DNA of 64,000 bases from Klebsiella indica (GCF_005860775.1 NZ_VCHQ01000024.1:124001-188000), one strand, 5' to 3'; shown: positions 1-11,687, numbered from the stretch's first letter. Notes: generated by a model not told the origin, from the letters alone. A program made the numbers and translations.

Positions 1-662
1 ATATTGGCGATAGTCAGAATGGCAATTGCCGTTGAGTAGTACTCTTCACGGGAACGACCGGTAATAGAGTGATAAATTTCAGACAGTGGAACCGCGCCTG
101 CGCCGTTGCCGCCGCCCATGATCGGCAGCACGTACAGCATCATGATACGATCCACAGGAATGCCGAAGCACAGACCAATAAGCATACCGAATATTGATGC
201 GCCGAGGATCCCCATTAAGATGGTCGGAATATAACCCAGCAGGGATTTAAGTAGCAGTTTGCGGTTAACCGACAGGATTGCGCCGGTTATCAACACTGCG
301 ATGAATAAGTTCAGGAAATTCGTTTTTTTCATCACATTGGTGATGGCATCAATTTCTTTTTGTGTGAAAATTCCGGCATACACAAAATATGCGGCAACCA
401 GAAAGATCATCACCGGCGCACCGCCAATATATTTATTAAATATGGGTAAGCGTTTACCAATTTCACCGAAAATGGCGCCAATAATAAACATCACCGCGAA
501 GCCACCGACAACGTCGGTCGGTAATGCGTTATAAAAATGTGAAAGAAGTAAAGTAATTAATGCTAACGCGTAAAGCGGAAGTGGCATACCGAAGATTTTA
601 AATCCCAGTATATCGTTAACGCTCTTTTTCTCCGTCTCCGGAACCTGGCTCATGTTAGTCAT
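1..662 (-). CDS. citS: Sodium-dependent citrate carrier CitS (N-terminal part, gene runs off the left edge)
   Basis: Reading leftward from ATG at 662, about 220 codons remain open to the window edge. The product resembles Klebsiella CitS, a 2-hydroxycarboxylate transporter of the inner membrane that takes up citrate with Na+ for fermentation. Visible are several hydrophobic segments and the first GGxG re-entrant-loop motif (MGGGNGAG, near residue 190) followed by the conserved PLSEIYHS. The gene diverges from citC across a 277-base control region. In Klebsiella, oadGAB and citAB follow citS; they would lie outside the window, so I cannot confirm them. Identity is secure at family level, and the citS call rests on similarity and position. 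Confidence 0.93.
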   Translation of the reverse strand, partial: MTNMSQVPETEKKSVNDILGFKIFGMPLPLYALALITLLLSHFYNALPTDVVGGFAVMFIIGAIFGEIGKRLPIFNKYIGGAPVMIFLVAAYFVYAGIFTQKEIDAITNVMKKTNFLNLFIAVLITGAILSVNRKLLLKSLLGYIPTILMGILGASIFGMLIGLCFGIPVDRIMMLYVLPIMGGGNGAGAVPLSEIYHSITGRSREEYYSTAIAILTIAN

Positions 663-939
663 AAGACGTCACCCTGTTATAATAAGGAATAATGCCGTTA
701 GAAAAGTAATAATAGGACGGTGGCATAATAATAAATCCGTCCCCGGTGGATATGTGATTATCTTCACTGATTAGCGGTGTTTTTTATTAATTTAATTGTT
801 TTTATTCTTCTGAATTAATTAACAACATAAAAGCCATAAAGCCAATTAAGGTACGAAAAAAAGTGTGACTTAAATAAAAGAACCACTCTGGGAACAGTGG
901 CGAAATACAGTCCGTTTTTGGTCAATGAAGCGCTAAAAA
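663..939. promoter_or_regulatory. Divergent citS/citC control region with CRP site and repeated CCATAAA motif
   Basis: This A+T-rich gap separates the two start codons. A good CRP match (TGTGA-N6-TCACT) lies at 753-768. At 829-844 the sequence AAAAGCCATAAAGCCA contains two CCA units 8 bases apart and resembles the repeated motif ahead of citW (31199-31282). In Klebsiella the response regulator CitB is known to bind A+T-rich sites in the citC-citS gap, and CRP acts there as well. Assigning this motif to CitB is my inference. A small hairpin (CCACT/AGTGG, 883-900) lies in the citC leader. Confidence 0.7.
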
Positions 940-1968
940 ATGAATCTGATATTAAAACGTGTCGCGGTACAAAAAGATCCGCAGCGGCGAGAGAGCATCG
1001 ATCTCTTTCTTCATCAACATCAGCTCTCGTTAGAAGCCGATTGCGAAATTGTGATTGTTGCGGAGTATCAACGTCGCATTGTCGGGTGTGGCGCGATTGC
1101 CGGATGTGTTCTGAAGTGTATTGCCGTCGAACCGTCACTGCAGGGAGAAGGGGTGAGCCTGAAGCTGTTGACCGAACTGATGACTCAGGCGTATGAACTG
1201 GGGCGCAGCGAACTGTTTTTGTTCACCAAACCCTCCAATGCCGCGCTATTTTCCTGCGCTGGATTCTGGCCGATAGCCCAGGCAGGTGAGCAGGCCGTTT
1301 TAATGGAAAATAGCTGTGAGCGTCTGGCCCGTTATTGCCGTCAGCTTATGATGTATCGCCAGCCTGGGGAAAAAATTGGCGCTATTGTGATGAATGCCAA
1401 TCCCTTCACCTTAGGACACCGCTGGCTGGTTGAGCAGGCCGCTCATCAGTGCGACTGGCTGCATCTGTTTGTGGTGAAGGAGGACGCTTCACTTTTCAGC
1501 TATCAGGATCGTTTCGCGCTCATTGAGCAGGGGATCGCCGGGATCGCCAACGTAACTTTGCATCCGGGATCGGCTTATTTGATTTCGAGAGCCACTTTCC
1601 CTGGTTATTTCCTCAAAGACAACGGCGCGGTTGACGATTGCCACAGCCAGATCGATCTACAACTCTTTCGCCAACATTTAGCTCCGGCGCTACAGATCAC
1701 CCACCGCTTTGTCGGCAGCGAGCCACTGTGTCCCCTGACCCGTAATTACAACTTGCGCATGCGGCAACTGCTGGAAGCGCCCGGTGATACGCCTGCCATT
1801 AAGGTCGTCGAACTGCAGCGGGTTGAGAAGGATGGCGGACCGATTTCCGCTTCCCGCGTGCGCACGCTCTATCAGCAACGCAAGTGGTCAACGATCGCCT
1901 CACTGGTTCCGCCGGGAACACTCTCTTTTCTGAAGCATCTGGCGGAAAGCGAGCAGCAAACCGCCTGA
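940..1968 (+). CDS. citC: [Citrate (pro-3S)-lyase] ligase CitC
   Basis: The 342-residue protein activates citrate lyase by ATP-dependent acetylation of the thiol of the acyl carrier protein's prosthetic group. The N-terminal ~120 residues look like a GNAT-type domain (GCGAIAG, QGEGVSLKLL). The rest is a nucleotidyltransferase-like domain with the signature NPFTLGHRW near residue 155. Length and sequence match Klebsiella CitC closely. It is first in an operon with citD, citE, citF and citG. The start ATG at 940 fits the family N-terminus (MNLILKRVA). Confidence 0.97.
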   Translation: MNLILKRVAVQKDPQRRESIDLFLHQHQLSLEADCEIVIVAEYQRRIVGCGAIAGCVLKCIAVEPSLQGEGVSLKLLTELMTQAYELGRSELFLFTKPSNAALFSCAGFWPIAQAGEQAVLMENSCERLARYCRQLMMYRQPGEKIGAIVMNANPFTLGHRWLVEQAAHQCDWLHLFVVKEDASLFSYQDRFALIEQGIAGIANVTLHPGSAYLISRATFPGYFLKDNGAVDDCHSQIDLQLFRQHLAPALQITHRFVGSEPLCPLTRNYNLRMRQLLEAPGDTPAIKVVELQRVEKDGGPISASRVRTLYQQRKWSTIASLVPPGTLSFLKHLAESEQQTA

Positions 1969-1998
1969 TTTTACCTCCATAACTAAGGATCTGCCTCT

Positions 1999-2292
1999 AT
2001 GGAAATAATGATTGATGCCCTGGCCGGCACGCTGGAGTCCAGCGATGTCATGGTCAGGATCGGGCCTGCCGATGCGCCAGGTATTCAGCTTGAAATAGAC
2101 AGCGTGGTGAAGCAGCAGTTTGGTGCCGCGATCGAACAGGTGGTCAGAGAGACGCTGGCGAAGCTTGGCGTCACCCGGGCAAATGTGATCGTCGATGATA
2201 AAGGCGCGCTCGAATGTGTACTGAAGGCGCGCGTCCAGGCCGCGGCGCTGCGTGCTGCGCAACAATCTCAACTGCAATGGAGCCAGTTATGA
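1999..2292 (+). CDS. citD: Citrate lyase acyl carrier protein, gamma subunit CitD
   Basis: This 97-residue protein is the family length. It carries the phosphoribosyl-dephospho-CoA prosthetic group to which acetyl and citryl groups attach during the lyase cycle. The attachment serine is Ser14 in the run TLESSD. The group is made by CitG and attached by CitX; here citX is not in this operon but 29 kb away. The stop overlaps the start of citE (ATGA), consistent with translational coupling and fixed stoichiometry of the lyase complex. Confidence 0.97.
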   Translation: MEIMIDALAGTLESSDVMVRIGPADAPGIQLEIDSVVKQQFGAAIEQVVRETLAKLGVTRANVIVDDKGALECVLKARVQAAALRAAQQSQLQWSQL

Positions 2293-3158
2293 AACCTCGT
2301 CGCAGTATGCTGTTTATCCCGGGCGCCAACGCCGCAATGTTAAGCACCTCTTTTGTTTACGGCGCAGATGCGGTGATGTTTGACCTCGAAGATGCGGTGT
2401 CGCTACGTGAAAAAGATACCGCTCGCCTGCTGGTACACCATGCGTTGCAGCATCCGTTGTATCAGGACGTGGAAACCGTGGTGCGTATTAATCCGCTCAA
2501 CACACCGTTTGGCCTCGCTGACCTTGAGGCCGTCGTGCGCGCGGGCGTGGATATGGTTCGTTTGCCGAAGACCGACAGTAAAGAAGATATCCATGAACTG
2601 GAAGCGCACGTCGAGCGCATTGAACGTGAGTGTGGCCGGGAAGTCGGCAGTACCCGGTTAATGGCGGCGATTGAGTCGGCGTTGGGGGTGGTGAATGCGG
2701 TCGAGATCGCCCGTTCCAGTCCGCGTCTGGCGGCAATTGCGCTGGCGGCCTTCGACTACGTGATGGATATGGGCACCTGCCGGGGCGATGGCAGCGAGCT
2801 GTTTTACGCTCGCTGCGCGGTGCTGCATGCCGCCCGCGTCACCGGTATCGCGGCCTATGATGTGGTGTGGTCGGATATTAATAATGAAGAAGGTTTCCTT
2901 GCGGAAGCCAGCATGGCGAAAAACCTCGGTTTTAACGGCAAATCGCTGATCAACCCACGTCAGATTGAGCTGCTGCATCAGGTTTATGCCCCAACGCTTA
3001 AAGACGTCGAGCATGCGCGGGATGTTATCGCGGCGGCGGAAGAGGCGGAAGCGCGTGGTCTGGGCGTGGTATCGCTAAACGGCAAGATGATAGATGGGCC
3101 GATTATTGCTCATGCGCGCAAAGTTGTGGCGCTATCGGCGTCCGGCATTCGGGATTAA
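2289..3158 (+). CDS. citE: Citrate lyase beta subunit (citryl-ACP lyase) CitE
   Basis: The 289-residue protein splits citryl-ACP into oxaloacetate and acetyl-ACP. It is a TIM-barrel of the HpcH/CitE family. Visible are the N-terminal RRSMLFIPG, the FDLEDAV motif near residue 35, the RLPKT segment, and the Mg-binding region AAIESA/DYVMDMG. The ATG at 2289 overlaps the citD stop. An upstream in-frame extension exists but lies inside citD and breaks the family N-terminus, so it is rejected. Length equals Klebsiella CitE. Confidence 0.97.
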   Translation: MKPRRSMLFIPGANAAMLSTSFVYGADAVMFDLEDAVSLREKDTARLLVHHALQHPLYQDVETVVRINPLNTPFGLADLEAVVRAGVDMVRLPKTDSKEDIHELEAHVERIERECGREVGSTRLMAAIESALGVVNAVEIARSSPRLAAIALAAFDYVMDMGTCRGDGSELFYARCAVLHAARVTGIAAYDVVWSDINNEEGFLAEASMAKNLGFNGKSLINPRQIELLHQVYAPTLKDVEHARDVIAAAEEAEARGLGVVSLNGKMIDGPIIAHARKVVALSASGIRD

Positions 3159-3168
3159 GGAGAAAATC

Positions 3169-4695
3169 ATGAAAGAGACCGTGGCAATGCTTAATCAGCA
3201 GTACGTCATGCCGGAAGGATTAGCGCCCTATGTGGGCGTGACGGCGAAAAGTCCGTGGTTATCCAGTGAAAGTGAAAAACGGCATCGTAAAGTTTGTGAC
3301 TCGCTGGAGGAAGCGATCCGGCGCTCCGGGCTGACAGACGGTATGACCATCTCCTTTCACCACGCTTTTCGCGGTGGCGATAAGGTGGTCAATATGGTGG
3401 TGGAGAAGCTGGCGGAGATGGGATTTCGCGATCTTACGCTGGCGTCCAGTTCGCTTATTGACGCACACTGGCCGCTGATTGAGCATATTAAAAACGGCGT
3501 AATTCGTCAGATTTACACCTCTGGCCTGCGCGGTAAGCTGGGCGAAGAGATCTCTGCGGGTCTGATGGAAAATCCGGTACAAATCCACTCTCACGGCGGG
3601 CGGGCGTATCTGGTACAGAGTGGAGAACTGAGTATTGATGTCGCGTTCCTCGGGGTGCCGTGCTGCGATGAGTTCGGGAACGCCAATGGTTTTAGCGGGA
3701 AATCACGCTGCGGATCGCTGGGTTACGCCAGGGTGGATGCCGAGGCTGCAAAATGCGTGGTGTTGCTGACCGAAAAATGGGTGGATTACCCGAACTATCC
3801 GGCCAGTATCGCTCAGGATCAGGTGGATTTGATCGCCCAGGTTGAGGAAGTGGGCGATCCGGCGAAAATCACCGCCGGGGCGATTCGCCTGACCAGCAAT
3901 CCGCGCGAGTTATTGATTGCTCGCCAGACCGCAAAAATTATCGAACATTCCGGCTACTTCAAAGACGGCTTCTCTCTTCAGACCGGTACCGGCGGTGCAT
4001 CTCTGGCGGTCACGCGTTTTCTGGAAGACAAAATGCGCCGTAATAACATTACCGCCAGCTTTGGCCTGGGTGGGATCACCGGCACGATGGTCGATCTGCA
4101 TGAAAAAGGATTAATTAAAGCGTTATTGGATACCCAGTCTTTTGATGGCGATGCCGCACGTTCGCTGGCGAATAACCCGAATCATATTGAGATTTCCGCT
4201 AACCAGTACGCCAATCCCGGCGCGAAAGGCGCTTCCTGCGAACGCCTGAACGTGGTGGTGCTGAGCGCGCTGGAAATCGATACCGGGTTTAATGTGAACG
4301 TGATGACCGGCTCTAACGGCGTGCTGCGTGGGGCATCCGGCGGCCACAGCGATACCGCGGCCGGTGCTGACTTAACCATTATTACCGCGCCGCTGGTGCG
4401 CGGGCGCATTCCTTGCGTGGTGGAAAACGTCCTGACTCGCGTCACGCCGGGCGCCAGCGTCGACGTGCTGGTGACCGACCACGGTATCGCCGTAAATCCG
4501 GCGCGCCAGGATCTGATCGATAACCTGCGTAATGCCGGTATTCCGCTGATGACCATCGAAGCGCTACAGCAGCGCGCTGAGCTTTTGACCGGCAAACCGG
4601 CGCCGATCGCATTTACCGATCGCGTTGTTGCCGTGGTGCGCTATCGCGATGGGTCGGTGATTGATGTGATTCATCAGGTTAAAACCGCCCGCTAA
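3169..4695 (+). CDS. citF: Citrate lyase alpha subunit (citrate:acetyl-ACP transferase) CitF
   Basis: This 508-residue subunit exchanges acetyl for citryl on CitD, the first half-reaction of citrate cleavage. It belongs to the CoA-transferase superfamily. Glycine-rich blocks GLRGKLGEEISAG and GTGGASLAVTR and the motif GANGV-like NVMTGSNGVLRGASGGHSD are visible. The ATG at 3169 follows AAGGAGAAAATC and gives the N-terminus MKETVAMLNQ seen in Klebsiella. A longer frame from 3094 lies within citE and is not used. citG follows after 20 bases. Confidence 0.97.
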   Translation: MKETVAMLNQQYVMPEGLAPYVGVTAKSPWLSSESEKRHRKVCDSLEEAIRRSGLTDGMTISFHHAFRGGDKVVNMVVEKLAEMGFRDLTLASSSLIDAHWPLIEHIKNGVIRQIYTSGLRGKLGEEISAGLMENPVQIHSHGGRAYLVQSGELSIDVAFLGVPCCDEFGNANGFSGKSRCGSLGYARVDAEAAKCVVLLTEKWVDYPNYPASIAQDQVDLIAQVEEVGDPAKITAGAIRLTSNPRELLIARQTAKIIEHSGYFKDGFSLQTGTGGASLAVTRFLEDKMRRNNITASFGLGGITGTMVDLHEKGLIKALLDTQSFDGDAARSLANNPNHIEISANQYANPGAKGASCERLNVVVLSALEIDTGFNVNVMTGSNGVLRGASGGHSDTAAGADLTIITAPLVRGRIPCVVENVLTRVTPGASVDVLVTDHGIAVNPARQDLIDNLRNAGIPLMTIEALQQRAELLTGKPAPIAFTDRVVAVVRYRDGSVIDVIHQVKTAR

Positions 4696-4715
4696 ACGCG
4701 TCGAGGAGATGAGGC

Positions 4716-5624
4716 ATGAGCGAAGTGATGATGAGCCAGCATCGCCAGTCGCGTCGTCAAACAGTCACGGCAGAGGATATTGTTTCTCGCGTGGAGCGGG
4801 CGCTGCTGACTGAAGTTCGCCTGACGCCGAAGCCAGGGCTGGTGGATATTTGTAACACCGGCGCGCATCAGGATATGGATCTGGCCTCGTTTGAGGCCAG
4901 TACGGCGGTTGTCGCCCCGTGGATGGAGAAGTTTTTCATCATGGGTCACGATACCGCGAATATCGTGTCAGATCAGGTATTGATGATGCTGCGTCCAGTG
5001 GGTATGGCCTGCGAAACGGATATGCTGGAGGCGACTGGCGGGGTGAACACACATCGCGGCGCGATCTTCGCTTTTGGTCTGCTCAGCGCGGCGATTGGAA
5101 GACTGGTTGCCTGGAGGGAACCGGTTGAGCAACATCGGGTCTGCGATCAGGTCGCCAGATTCTGTCGTGGCCTGGTGGGGCGCGAGCTTTCCGCCTGTGA
5201 AGGAAAAAAGGTGAGTAAGGGGGAAGGGCATTTTCTGCGTTACGGACTGTCTGGCGCCAGAGGTGAGGCGGAAAGTGGCTTTCGTACCGTGCGCACTCAG
5301 GCGATGCCGGTATTTAATCGCGTGATGGCTGAGACCGGAGACACCAATCTGGCGCTGCTGCAGACTTTACTCCATCTGATGGCCTGGAATGACGATACCA
5401 ATCTGGTTTCTCGCGGTGGCCTGGAGGGCCTTAACTTTGTCCAGCAGCAGGCGCAAAGACTGCTGTGGGAAGGTGGGGTACTGGCTGATGGCGGGCTTGA
5501 ATCGTTGCGCCAACTGGATGATGAACTGATCGCTCGTCATCTTAGCCCCGGCGGTAGCGCCGATCTGCTGGCGGTCACCTGGTTCCTGTATGGTTTCCCT
5601 GCCGGTGAACTGTACCTGCACTGA
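4716..5624 (+). CDS. citG: Triphosphoribosyl-dephospho-CoA synthase CitG
   Basis: The 302-residue protein makes 2'-(5''-triphosphoribosyl)-3'-dephospho-CoA from ATP and dephospho-CoA, the precursor of the citrate lyase prosthetic group. Family hallmarks are TEVRLTPKPGLVD near residue 30, ATGGVNTHRGAIF near residue 105, the SGARGEAESG block, and NDDTNLVSRGG with the terminal LSPGGSADLL. It is the last gene of citCDEFG. E. coli has citX between citF and citG; here it is absent, as in Klebsiella pneumoniae. Confidence 0.96.
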   Translation: MSEVMMSQHRQSRRQTVTAEDIVSRVERALLTEVRLTPKPGLVDICNTGAHQDMDLASFEASTAVVAPWMEKFFIMGHDTANIVSDQVLMMLRPVGMACETDMLEATGGVNTHRGAIFAFGLLSAAIGRLVAWREPVEQHRVCDQVARFCRGLVGRELSACEGKKVSKGEGHFLRYGLSGARGEAESGFRTVRTQAMPVFNRVMAETGDTNLALLQTLLHLMAWNDDTNLVSRGGLEGLNFVQQQAQRLLWEGGVLADGGLESLRQLDDELIARHLSPGGSADLLAVTWFLYGFPAGELYLH

Positions 5625-5649
5625 TTGCTCGCTTTTATACTGTTGATTG

Positions 5650-5690
5650 AGCCCGGATAGGCCTGTCTGCTGACCGATCCGGGCTTTTCA
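5650..5690 (+). terminator. Rho-independent terminator of citCDEFG
   Basis: An inverted repeat AGCCCGGAT / ATCCGGGCT encloses a loop of about 18 bases and is followed by TTTTC. It lies 25 bases after the citG stop. Confidence 0.85.
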
Positions 5691-5860
5691 GACTCGACCA
5701 GACTCATCCTTTCCGGTTGCCAGCCCGCCGATTCCCGGCACAATCTTATAGTTTTTACTGATATCAGCGGCAGTTTGTCATAAATTTCTAATTATCGGCG
5801 TTTTTGAGTAGCGGCGCAGCGATGGGCTGGTTACTCTGAAAACAATTTACGTAGTATTAA

Positions 5861-6697
<837 letters not shown>

Positions 6698-6747
6698 CGA
6701 TTATTACCCATCGTGATGTGGTTATTGTGATCAATAAGTAATTGATT

Positions 6748-6780
6748 GCAAGGGGCAATATCTTGTTGCCCTTTTTATTT
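6748..6780 (+). terminator. dapB terminator
   Basis: GGGCAA and TTGCCC pair around a short loop and are followed by a long T-rich run, 55 bases after the dapB stop. Confidence 0.85.
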
Positions 6781-7154
6781 TTCGTCGTTTTTTATTGTAT
6801 TTACAACGAAGTAAGAGAAATTTGATGTTTTATTCGTATTTTTTGTGGCTTCGTTGTGAATTTTGACCAGTTGGTCTGTTTTTTTACTCTCGCAGGATTG
6901 ATTTCACAATCACCTGGCTCCGCAAGCGTTTTCCCTGGTCAGTTAGTTGATCTTTTTGCCCGTTAAAGCCGGTATTTCTGAATAGTCGCCTGAAATAAGG
7001 TTAAAAATATCCGCTTTAAGTTGACTTTTACCTGCCTTCTCTCCAGAATGCCGCCGTTTGCCAAAATTCTGCGGGCAACAGATTTGCATTGATTCAGATC
7101 TATATTATGAATTAATATGCAAATAAAGTGAGTGGATATTCTTTGGAGGGTGTT
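6781..7154 (+). promoter_or_regulatory. carAB control region with PurR box and paired ARG boxes
   Basis: No gene is seen in this 374-base stretch. CGCAAGCGTTTTCC at 6921-6934 matches the PurR operator consensus and sits where E. coli carAB has its PurR site. At 7108-7125 and 7128-7145 two adjacent 18-base ARG boxes match the E. coli pair over promoter P2 almost base for base. This supports dual control of carbamoyl phosphate synthesis by pyrimidines/purines (P1) and arginine (P2). The SD GGAGGG lies just before the carA start. Confidence 0.85.
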
Positions 7155-8303
7155 TTGATTAAGTCAGCGCTATTGGTTCTGGAAGACGGAACCCAGTTTC
7201 ACGGTCGGGCCATAGGGGCAACAGGTTCGGCGGTTGGGGAAGTCGTTTTCAATACTTCAATGACCGGTTATCAAGAAATCCTCACTGATCCTTCCTATTC
7301 CCGCCAAATCGTTACTCTAACTTATCCCCATATCGGCAACGTCGGCACCAATGCCGCCGATGAAGAGTCTTCGCAGGTGCATGCGCAAGGCCTGGTGATT
7401 CGCGACCTGCCGCTGATTGCCAGTAACTTCCGCAATACCGAAGACCTCTCTTCTTATCTGAAGCGCCATAATATTGTGGCGATTGCCGATATCGATACCC
7501 GCAAGCTGACGCGCCTGCTGCGTGAAAAAGGCGCGCAGAACGGCTGCATTATCGCGGGTGATAACCCGGATGCGGCACTGGCGCTGGAAAAAGCGAAAGC
7601 GTTTCCGGGGCTGAACGGGATGGACCTGGCGAAGGAAGTAACCACCGCAGAAACCTATAACTGGACCCAGGGGAGCTGGACGCTGGAGGGTGATTTACCG
7701 GAAGCTAAAGCCGAAAGCGATCTGCCTTTCCACGTCGTGGCCTATGATTTCGGCGCCAAACGCAATATTTTGCGCATGCTGGTGGATCGCGGCTGCCGCC
7801 TGACGGTGGTTCCGGCGAAGACCTCCGCCGAAGAGGTGCTGAAGATGAACCCGGACGGTATCTTCCTCTCTAACGGCCCTGGCGATCCGGCGCCGTGCGA
7901 TTACGCTATCGAGGCGATTCAGGCATTCCTCGAAACCGATATTCCGGTTTTCGGCATCTGCCTCGGCCATCAGTTGCTGGCGCTGGCCAGCGGCGCGAAA
8001 ACCATCAAAATGAAGTTCGGCCACCACGGCGGTAACCATCCGGTTAAAGATATCGATAATAATACCGTGATGATTACGGCGCAGAACCACGGTTTTGCGG
8101 TGGATGAAGCTTCTATGCCTGCCAATCTGCGCGTGACGCACAAATCGCTGTTCGATGGCACTCTGCAAGGGATTCATCGCACCGATAAACCGGCGTTCAG
8201 CTTCCAGGGGCACCCGGAGGCGAGCCCAGGCCCGCATGATGCCGCGCCATTGTTCGACCACTTTATCGAGTTAATTGAGCTCTACCGTCAGTCCGCGAAA
8301 TAA
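7155..8303 (+). CDS. carA: Carbamoyl phosphate synthase small subunit CarA
   Basis: The 382-residue glutamine amidotransferase subunit hydrolyses glutamine and channels ammonia to CarB. The class I GATase triad is present: Cys in [10 protein letters not shown] near 269, and His and Glu in GHPEAS near 353-355. The start is the rare TTG at 7155, as in E. coli carA: it follows GGAGGG with good spacing and gives the N-terminus (M)[11 protein letters not shown]. An ATG/GTG extension upstream would run into the ARG boxes. carB follows, but after an unusually long 159-base gap. Confidence 0.97.
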   Translation: MIKSALLVLEDGTQFHGRAIGATGSAVGEVVFNTSMTGYQEILTDPSYSRQIVTLTYPHIGNVGTNAADEESSQVHAQGLVIRDLPLIASNFRNTEDLSSYLKRHNIVAIADIDTRKLTRLLREKGAQNGCIIAGDNPDAALALEKAKAFPGLNGMDLAKEVTTAETYNWTQGSWTLEGDLPEAKAESDLPFHVVAYDFGAKRNILRMLVDRGCRLTVVPAKTSAEEVLKMNPDGIFLSNGPGDPAPCDYAIEAIQAFLETDIPVFGICLGHQLLALASGAKTIKMKFGHHGGNHPVKDIDNNTVMITAQNHGFAVDEASMPANLRVTHKSLFDGTLQGIHRTDKPAFSFQGHPEASPGPHDAAPLFDHFIELIELYRQSAK

Positions 8304-8450
8304 TCAGAACCTGTTTATGTTCTGCTGTGCTCGGGAATACGGCGTTAAAAATTTGTTCAAAATGCTCATTTACGTTTTGTAAACTGCGCTTTCTCACAAA
8401 TTTTTTCCTTGTCTGCCCATCGCTCGCGACGACCATAAACAGGTTCTTCG
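8304..8450. repeat. Palindromic MITE-like element in the carA-carB gap
   Basis: The ends are a perfect 14-base inverted repeat: AGAACCTGTTTATG at 8306-8319 and its complement at 8434-8447. A second nested inverted repeat inside (AAAAATTTGT / ACAAATTTTT) would make most of the element one long hairpin in RNA. It encodes no credible protein. It separates two genes that in E. coli are about 17 bases apart. Confidence 0.75.
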
Positions 8451-8462
8451 GAGAAGAAAGCA

Positions 8463-11400
8463 ATGCCAAAACGTACAGACATAAAAAGTATCCTGATTCT
8501 GGGTGCGGGCCCGATTGTTATCGGCCAGGCGTGTGAGTTTGACTACTCCGGTGCCCAGGCGTGTAAGGCGCTGCGTGAAGAGGGGTATCGCGTAATACTC
8601 GTGAACTCTAACCCGGCGACCATCATGACCGACCCGGAAATGGCCGATGCGACCTACATCGAGCCGATTCACTGGGAAGTGGTGCGTAAAATTATTGAGA
8701 AAGAGCGCCCGGATGCGGTGCTGCCGACGATGGGCGGCCAGACGGCGCTGAACTGCGCGCTGGAGCTGGAGCGTCAGGGCGTGCTGGCTGAGTTCGGCGT
8801 GACCATGATTGGCGCCACCGCCGATGCGATTGATAAAGCTGAAGACCGCCGCCGTTTTGACGTGGCGATGAAGAAAATCGGCCTCGACACTGCCCGCTCC
8901 GGTATTGCGCATACGATGGAAGAGGCGCTGGCGGTTGCCGCTGACGTCGGTTATCCGTGCATTATCCGTCCCTCCTTTACGATGGGCGGCACCGGCGGCG
9001 GTATTGCCTACAACCGCGAAGAGTTTGAAGAGATCTGCGCCCGCGGGCTGGATCTTTCTCCGACCAACGAGCTGCTGATTGATGAGTCGCTGATTGGCTG
9101 GAAAGAGTACGAAATGGAAGTGGTGCGTGATAAGAATGACAACTGCATCATCGTCTGTTCCATTGAGAACTTTGACGCGATGGGCATTCACACCGGTGAC
9201 TCCATCACCGTCGCGCCAGCCCAGACGCTGACGGACAAAGAGTACCAAATCATGCGTAACGCCTCGATGGCGGTACTGCGTGAAATCGGCGTGGAAACCG
9301 GCGGTTCCAACGTTCAGTTTGCGGTGAACCCGAAAAACGGTCGTCTGATTGTCATCGAAATGAACCCGCGCGTCTCCCGTTCCTCGGCGCTGGCGTCAAA
9401 AGCCACCGGCTTCCCGATTGCCAAAGTGGCGGCGAAACTGGCGGTGGGTTACACCCTCGACGAACTGATGAACGACATCACCGGTGGCCGCACTCCGGCA
9501 TCGTTCGAACCGTCCATCGATTACGTTGTGACCAAAATTCCTCGCTTCAACTTTGAAAAATTCGCCGGCAGCAATGATCGTCTGACCACCCAGATGAAGT
9601 CGGTCGGCGAAGTGATGGCGATTGGCCGCACTCAGCAGGAATCTCTGCAGAAAGCGCTGCGCGGCCTGGAAGTGGGCGCCACCGGTTTTGACCCGAAAGT
9701 GAGCCTGGATGACCCGGAAGCGCTGACCAAAATTCGTCGCGAATTAAAAGACGCCGGCGCTGAGCGCATCTGGTACATCGCGGACGCTTTCCGCGCCGGT
9801 CTGTCCGTTGATGGCGTGTTCAACCTGACCAATATCGATCGCTGGTTCCTGGTACAGATTGAAGAGCTGGTACGCCTGGAAGAGAAAGTGGCTGCAGTCG
9901 GTATTACCGGCCTTGATGCGGACTTCCTGCGTCAGCTTAAGCGTAAAGGCTTTGCCGATGCGCGTCTGGCGAAGCTGGCAGGCGTGCGCGAAGCGGAAAT
10001 CCGCAAACTGCGCGACCAGTACGATCTGCACCCGGTTTACAAGCGTGTGGATACCTGTGCGGCGGAATTCGCTACCGATACCGCCTACATGTACTCCACT
10101 TATGAAGATGAATGTGAAGCGAACCCATCCGTTGACCGGGATAAAATTATGGTCCTCGGCGGCGGCCCGAACCGTATCGGTCAGGGTATTGAGTTTGACT
10201 ACTGCTGCGTACACGCTTCACTGGCGCTGCGCGAAGACGGCTACGAGACCATTATGGTCAACTGTAACCCGGAAACCGTTTCTACCGACTACGACACCTC
10301 TGACCGCCTCTACTTCGAACCGGTGACGCTGGAAGATGTGCTGGAAATCGTGCGTATCGAGAAGCCGAAAGGCGTTATTGTCCAGTACGGCGGCCAGACG
10401 CCGCTGAAGCTGGCGCGTGCGCTGGAAGCGGCTGGCGTGCCGGTTATCGGCACCAGCCCGGATGCGATTGACCGCGCGGAAGACCGTGAGCGCTTCCAGC
10501 ATGCGGTTGACCGCCTGAAACTGAAACAACCGGCTAACGCCACCGTGACGGCGATTGAGCAGGCCGTTGAGAAGGCGAAAGAGATTGGCTACCCGCTGGT
10601 GGTGCGTCCGTCCTACGTTCTCGGTGGGCGGGCGATGGAAATTGTCTATGATGAAATCGACCTGCGTCGCTACTTCCAGACCGCCGTCAGCGTCTCCAAC
10701 GATGCGCCTGTGCTGCTGGACCGTTTCCTTGACGATGCGGTGGAAGTGGATGTGGACGCCATCTGCGACGGCGAAATGGTGCTGATTGGCGGTATCATGG
10801 AGCATATCGAGCAGGCGGGCGTCCACTCCGGCGACTCCGCCTGTTCGCTGCCCGCCTACACCCTGAGCCAGGAGATTCAGGATGTGATGCGCGAGCAGGT
10901 GCAGAAGCTGGCGTTTGAGCTGCAGGTGCGCGGTCTGATGAACGTACAGTTCGCGGTCAAAAACAACGAAGTTTATCTGATTGAAGTCAACCCGCGTGCG
11001 GCGCGTACCGTGCCGTTCGTCTCGAAAGCCACCGGCGTGCCGCTGGCGAAAGTGGCGGCGCGCGTGATGGCGGGCAAATCGCTGGCCGAGCAGGGCGTGA
11101 CGAAAGAAATTATCCCACCGTACTACTCGGTGAAAGAGGTGGTGCTGCCGTTTAACAAGTTCCCTGGCGTTGACCCGCTGTTAGGGCCGGAAATGCGCTC
11201 TACCGGTGAAGTGATGGGCGTAGGCCGCACCTTCGCGGAGGCGTTCGCTAAGGCGCAACTGGGCAGTAACTCAACGATGAAGAAATCGGGCCGTGCGCTG
11301 CTCTCCGTGCGCGAAGGCGACAAAGAGCGCGTGGTGGATCTGGCGGCGAAACTGCTGAAGTTTGGTTTTGAACTGGATGCAACTCACGGCACGGCGATTG

Positions 11401-11687
11401 TGCTGGGCGAAGCCGGTATCAACCCGCGTCTGGTGAACAAAGTGCATGAAGGTCGTCCGCATATTCAGGATCGCATCAAGAATGGCGAATACACCTACAT
11501 TATCAACACCACCGCAGGTCGTCAGGCGATTGAAGACTCCAAGCTGATTCGCCGCAGTGCGCTACAGTACAAAGTACACTATGACACTACGCTGAACGGC
11601 GGGTTCGCCACCACGATGGCGCTGAATGCCAACGCAATGGAGAAGGTGACATCGGTACAGGAAATGCACGCGCAAATTAAAAAGTAA
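8463..11687 (+). CDS. carB: Carbamoyl phosphate synthase large subunit CarB
   Basis: The 1074-residue protein makes carbamoyl phosphate from ammonia, bicarbonate and 2 ATP for arginine and pyrimidine synthesis. It shows the internal duplication of the family: two ATP-grasp halves beginning with [20 protein letters not shown] (residue 10) and [18 protein letters not shown] (residue 560), a central oligomerisation segment, and a C-terminal allosteric domain with [19 protein letters not shown]. Full length and intact. A strong SD (GGAGAAG) is supplied after the palindromic element. Confidence 0.98.
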   Translation: MPKRTDIKSILILGAGPIVIGQACEFDYSGAQACKALREEGYRVILVNSNPATIMTDPEMADATYIEPIHWEVVRKIIEKERPDAVLPTMGGQTALNCALELERQGVLAEFGVTMIGATADAIDKAEDRRRFDVAMKKIGLDTARSGIAHTMEEALAVAADVGYPCIIRPSFTMGGTGGGIAYNREEFEEICARGLDLSPTNELLIDESLIGWKEYEMEVVRDKNDNCIIVCSIENFDAMGIHTGDSITVAPAQTLTDKEYQIMRNASMAVLREIGVETGGSNVQFAVNPKNGRLIVIEMNPRVSRSSALASKATGFPIAKVAAKLAVGYTLDELMNDITGGRTPASFEPSIDYVVTKIPRFNFEKFAGSNDRLTTQMKSVGEVMAIGRTQQESLQKALRGLEVGATGFDPKVSLDDPEALTKIRRELKDAGAERIWYIADAFRAGLSVDGVFNLTNIDRWFLVQIEELVRLEEKVAAVGITGLDADFLRQLKRKGFADARLAKLAGVREAEIRKLRDQYDLHPVYKRVDTCAAEFATDTAYMYSTYEDECEANPSVDRDKIMVLGGGPNRIGQGIEFDYCCVHASLALREDGYETIMVNCNPETVSTDYDTSDRLYFEPVTLEDVLEIVRIEKPKGVIVQYGGQTPLKLARALEAAGVPVIGTSPDAIDRAEDRERFQHAVDRLKLKQPANATVTAIEQAVEKAKEIGYPLVVRPSYVLGGRAMEIVYDEIDLRRYFQTAVSVSNDAPVLLDRFLDDAVEVDVDAICDGEMVLIGGIMEHIEQAGVHSGDSACSLPAYTLSQEIQDVMREQVQKLAFELQVRGLMNVQFAVKNNEVYLIEVNPRAARTVPFVSKATGVPLAKVAARVMAGKSLAEQGVTKEIIPPYYSVKEVVLPFNKFPGVDPLLGPEMRSTGEVMGVGRTFAEAFAKAQLGSNSTMKKSGRALLSVREGDKERVVDLAAKLLKFGFELDATHGTAIVLGEAGINPRLVNKVHEGRPHIQDRIKNGEYTYIINTTAGRQAIEDSKLIRRSALQYKVHYDTTLNGGFATTMALNANAMEKVTSVQEMHAQIKK

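Noticed and set aside
8394-9248. 284-residue open frame on the minus strand at the start of carB
   Set aside because: It is a shadow of carB; the opposite strand encodes an unmistakable carbamoyl phosphate synthase.
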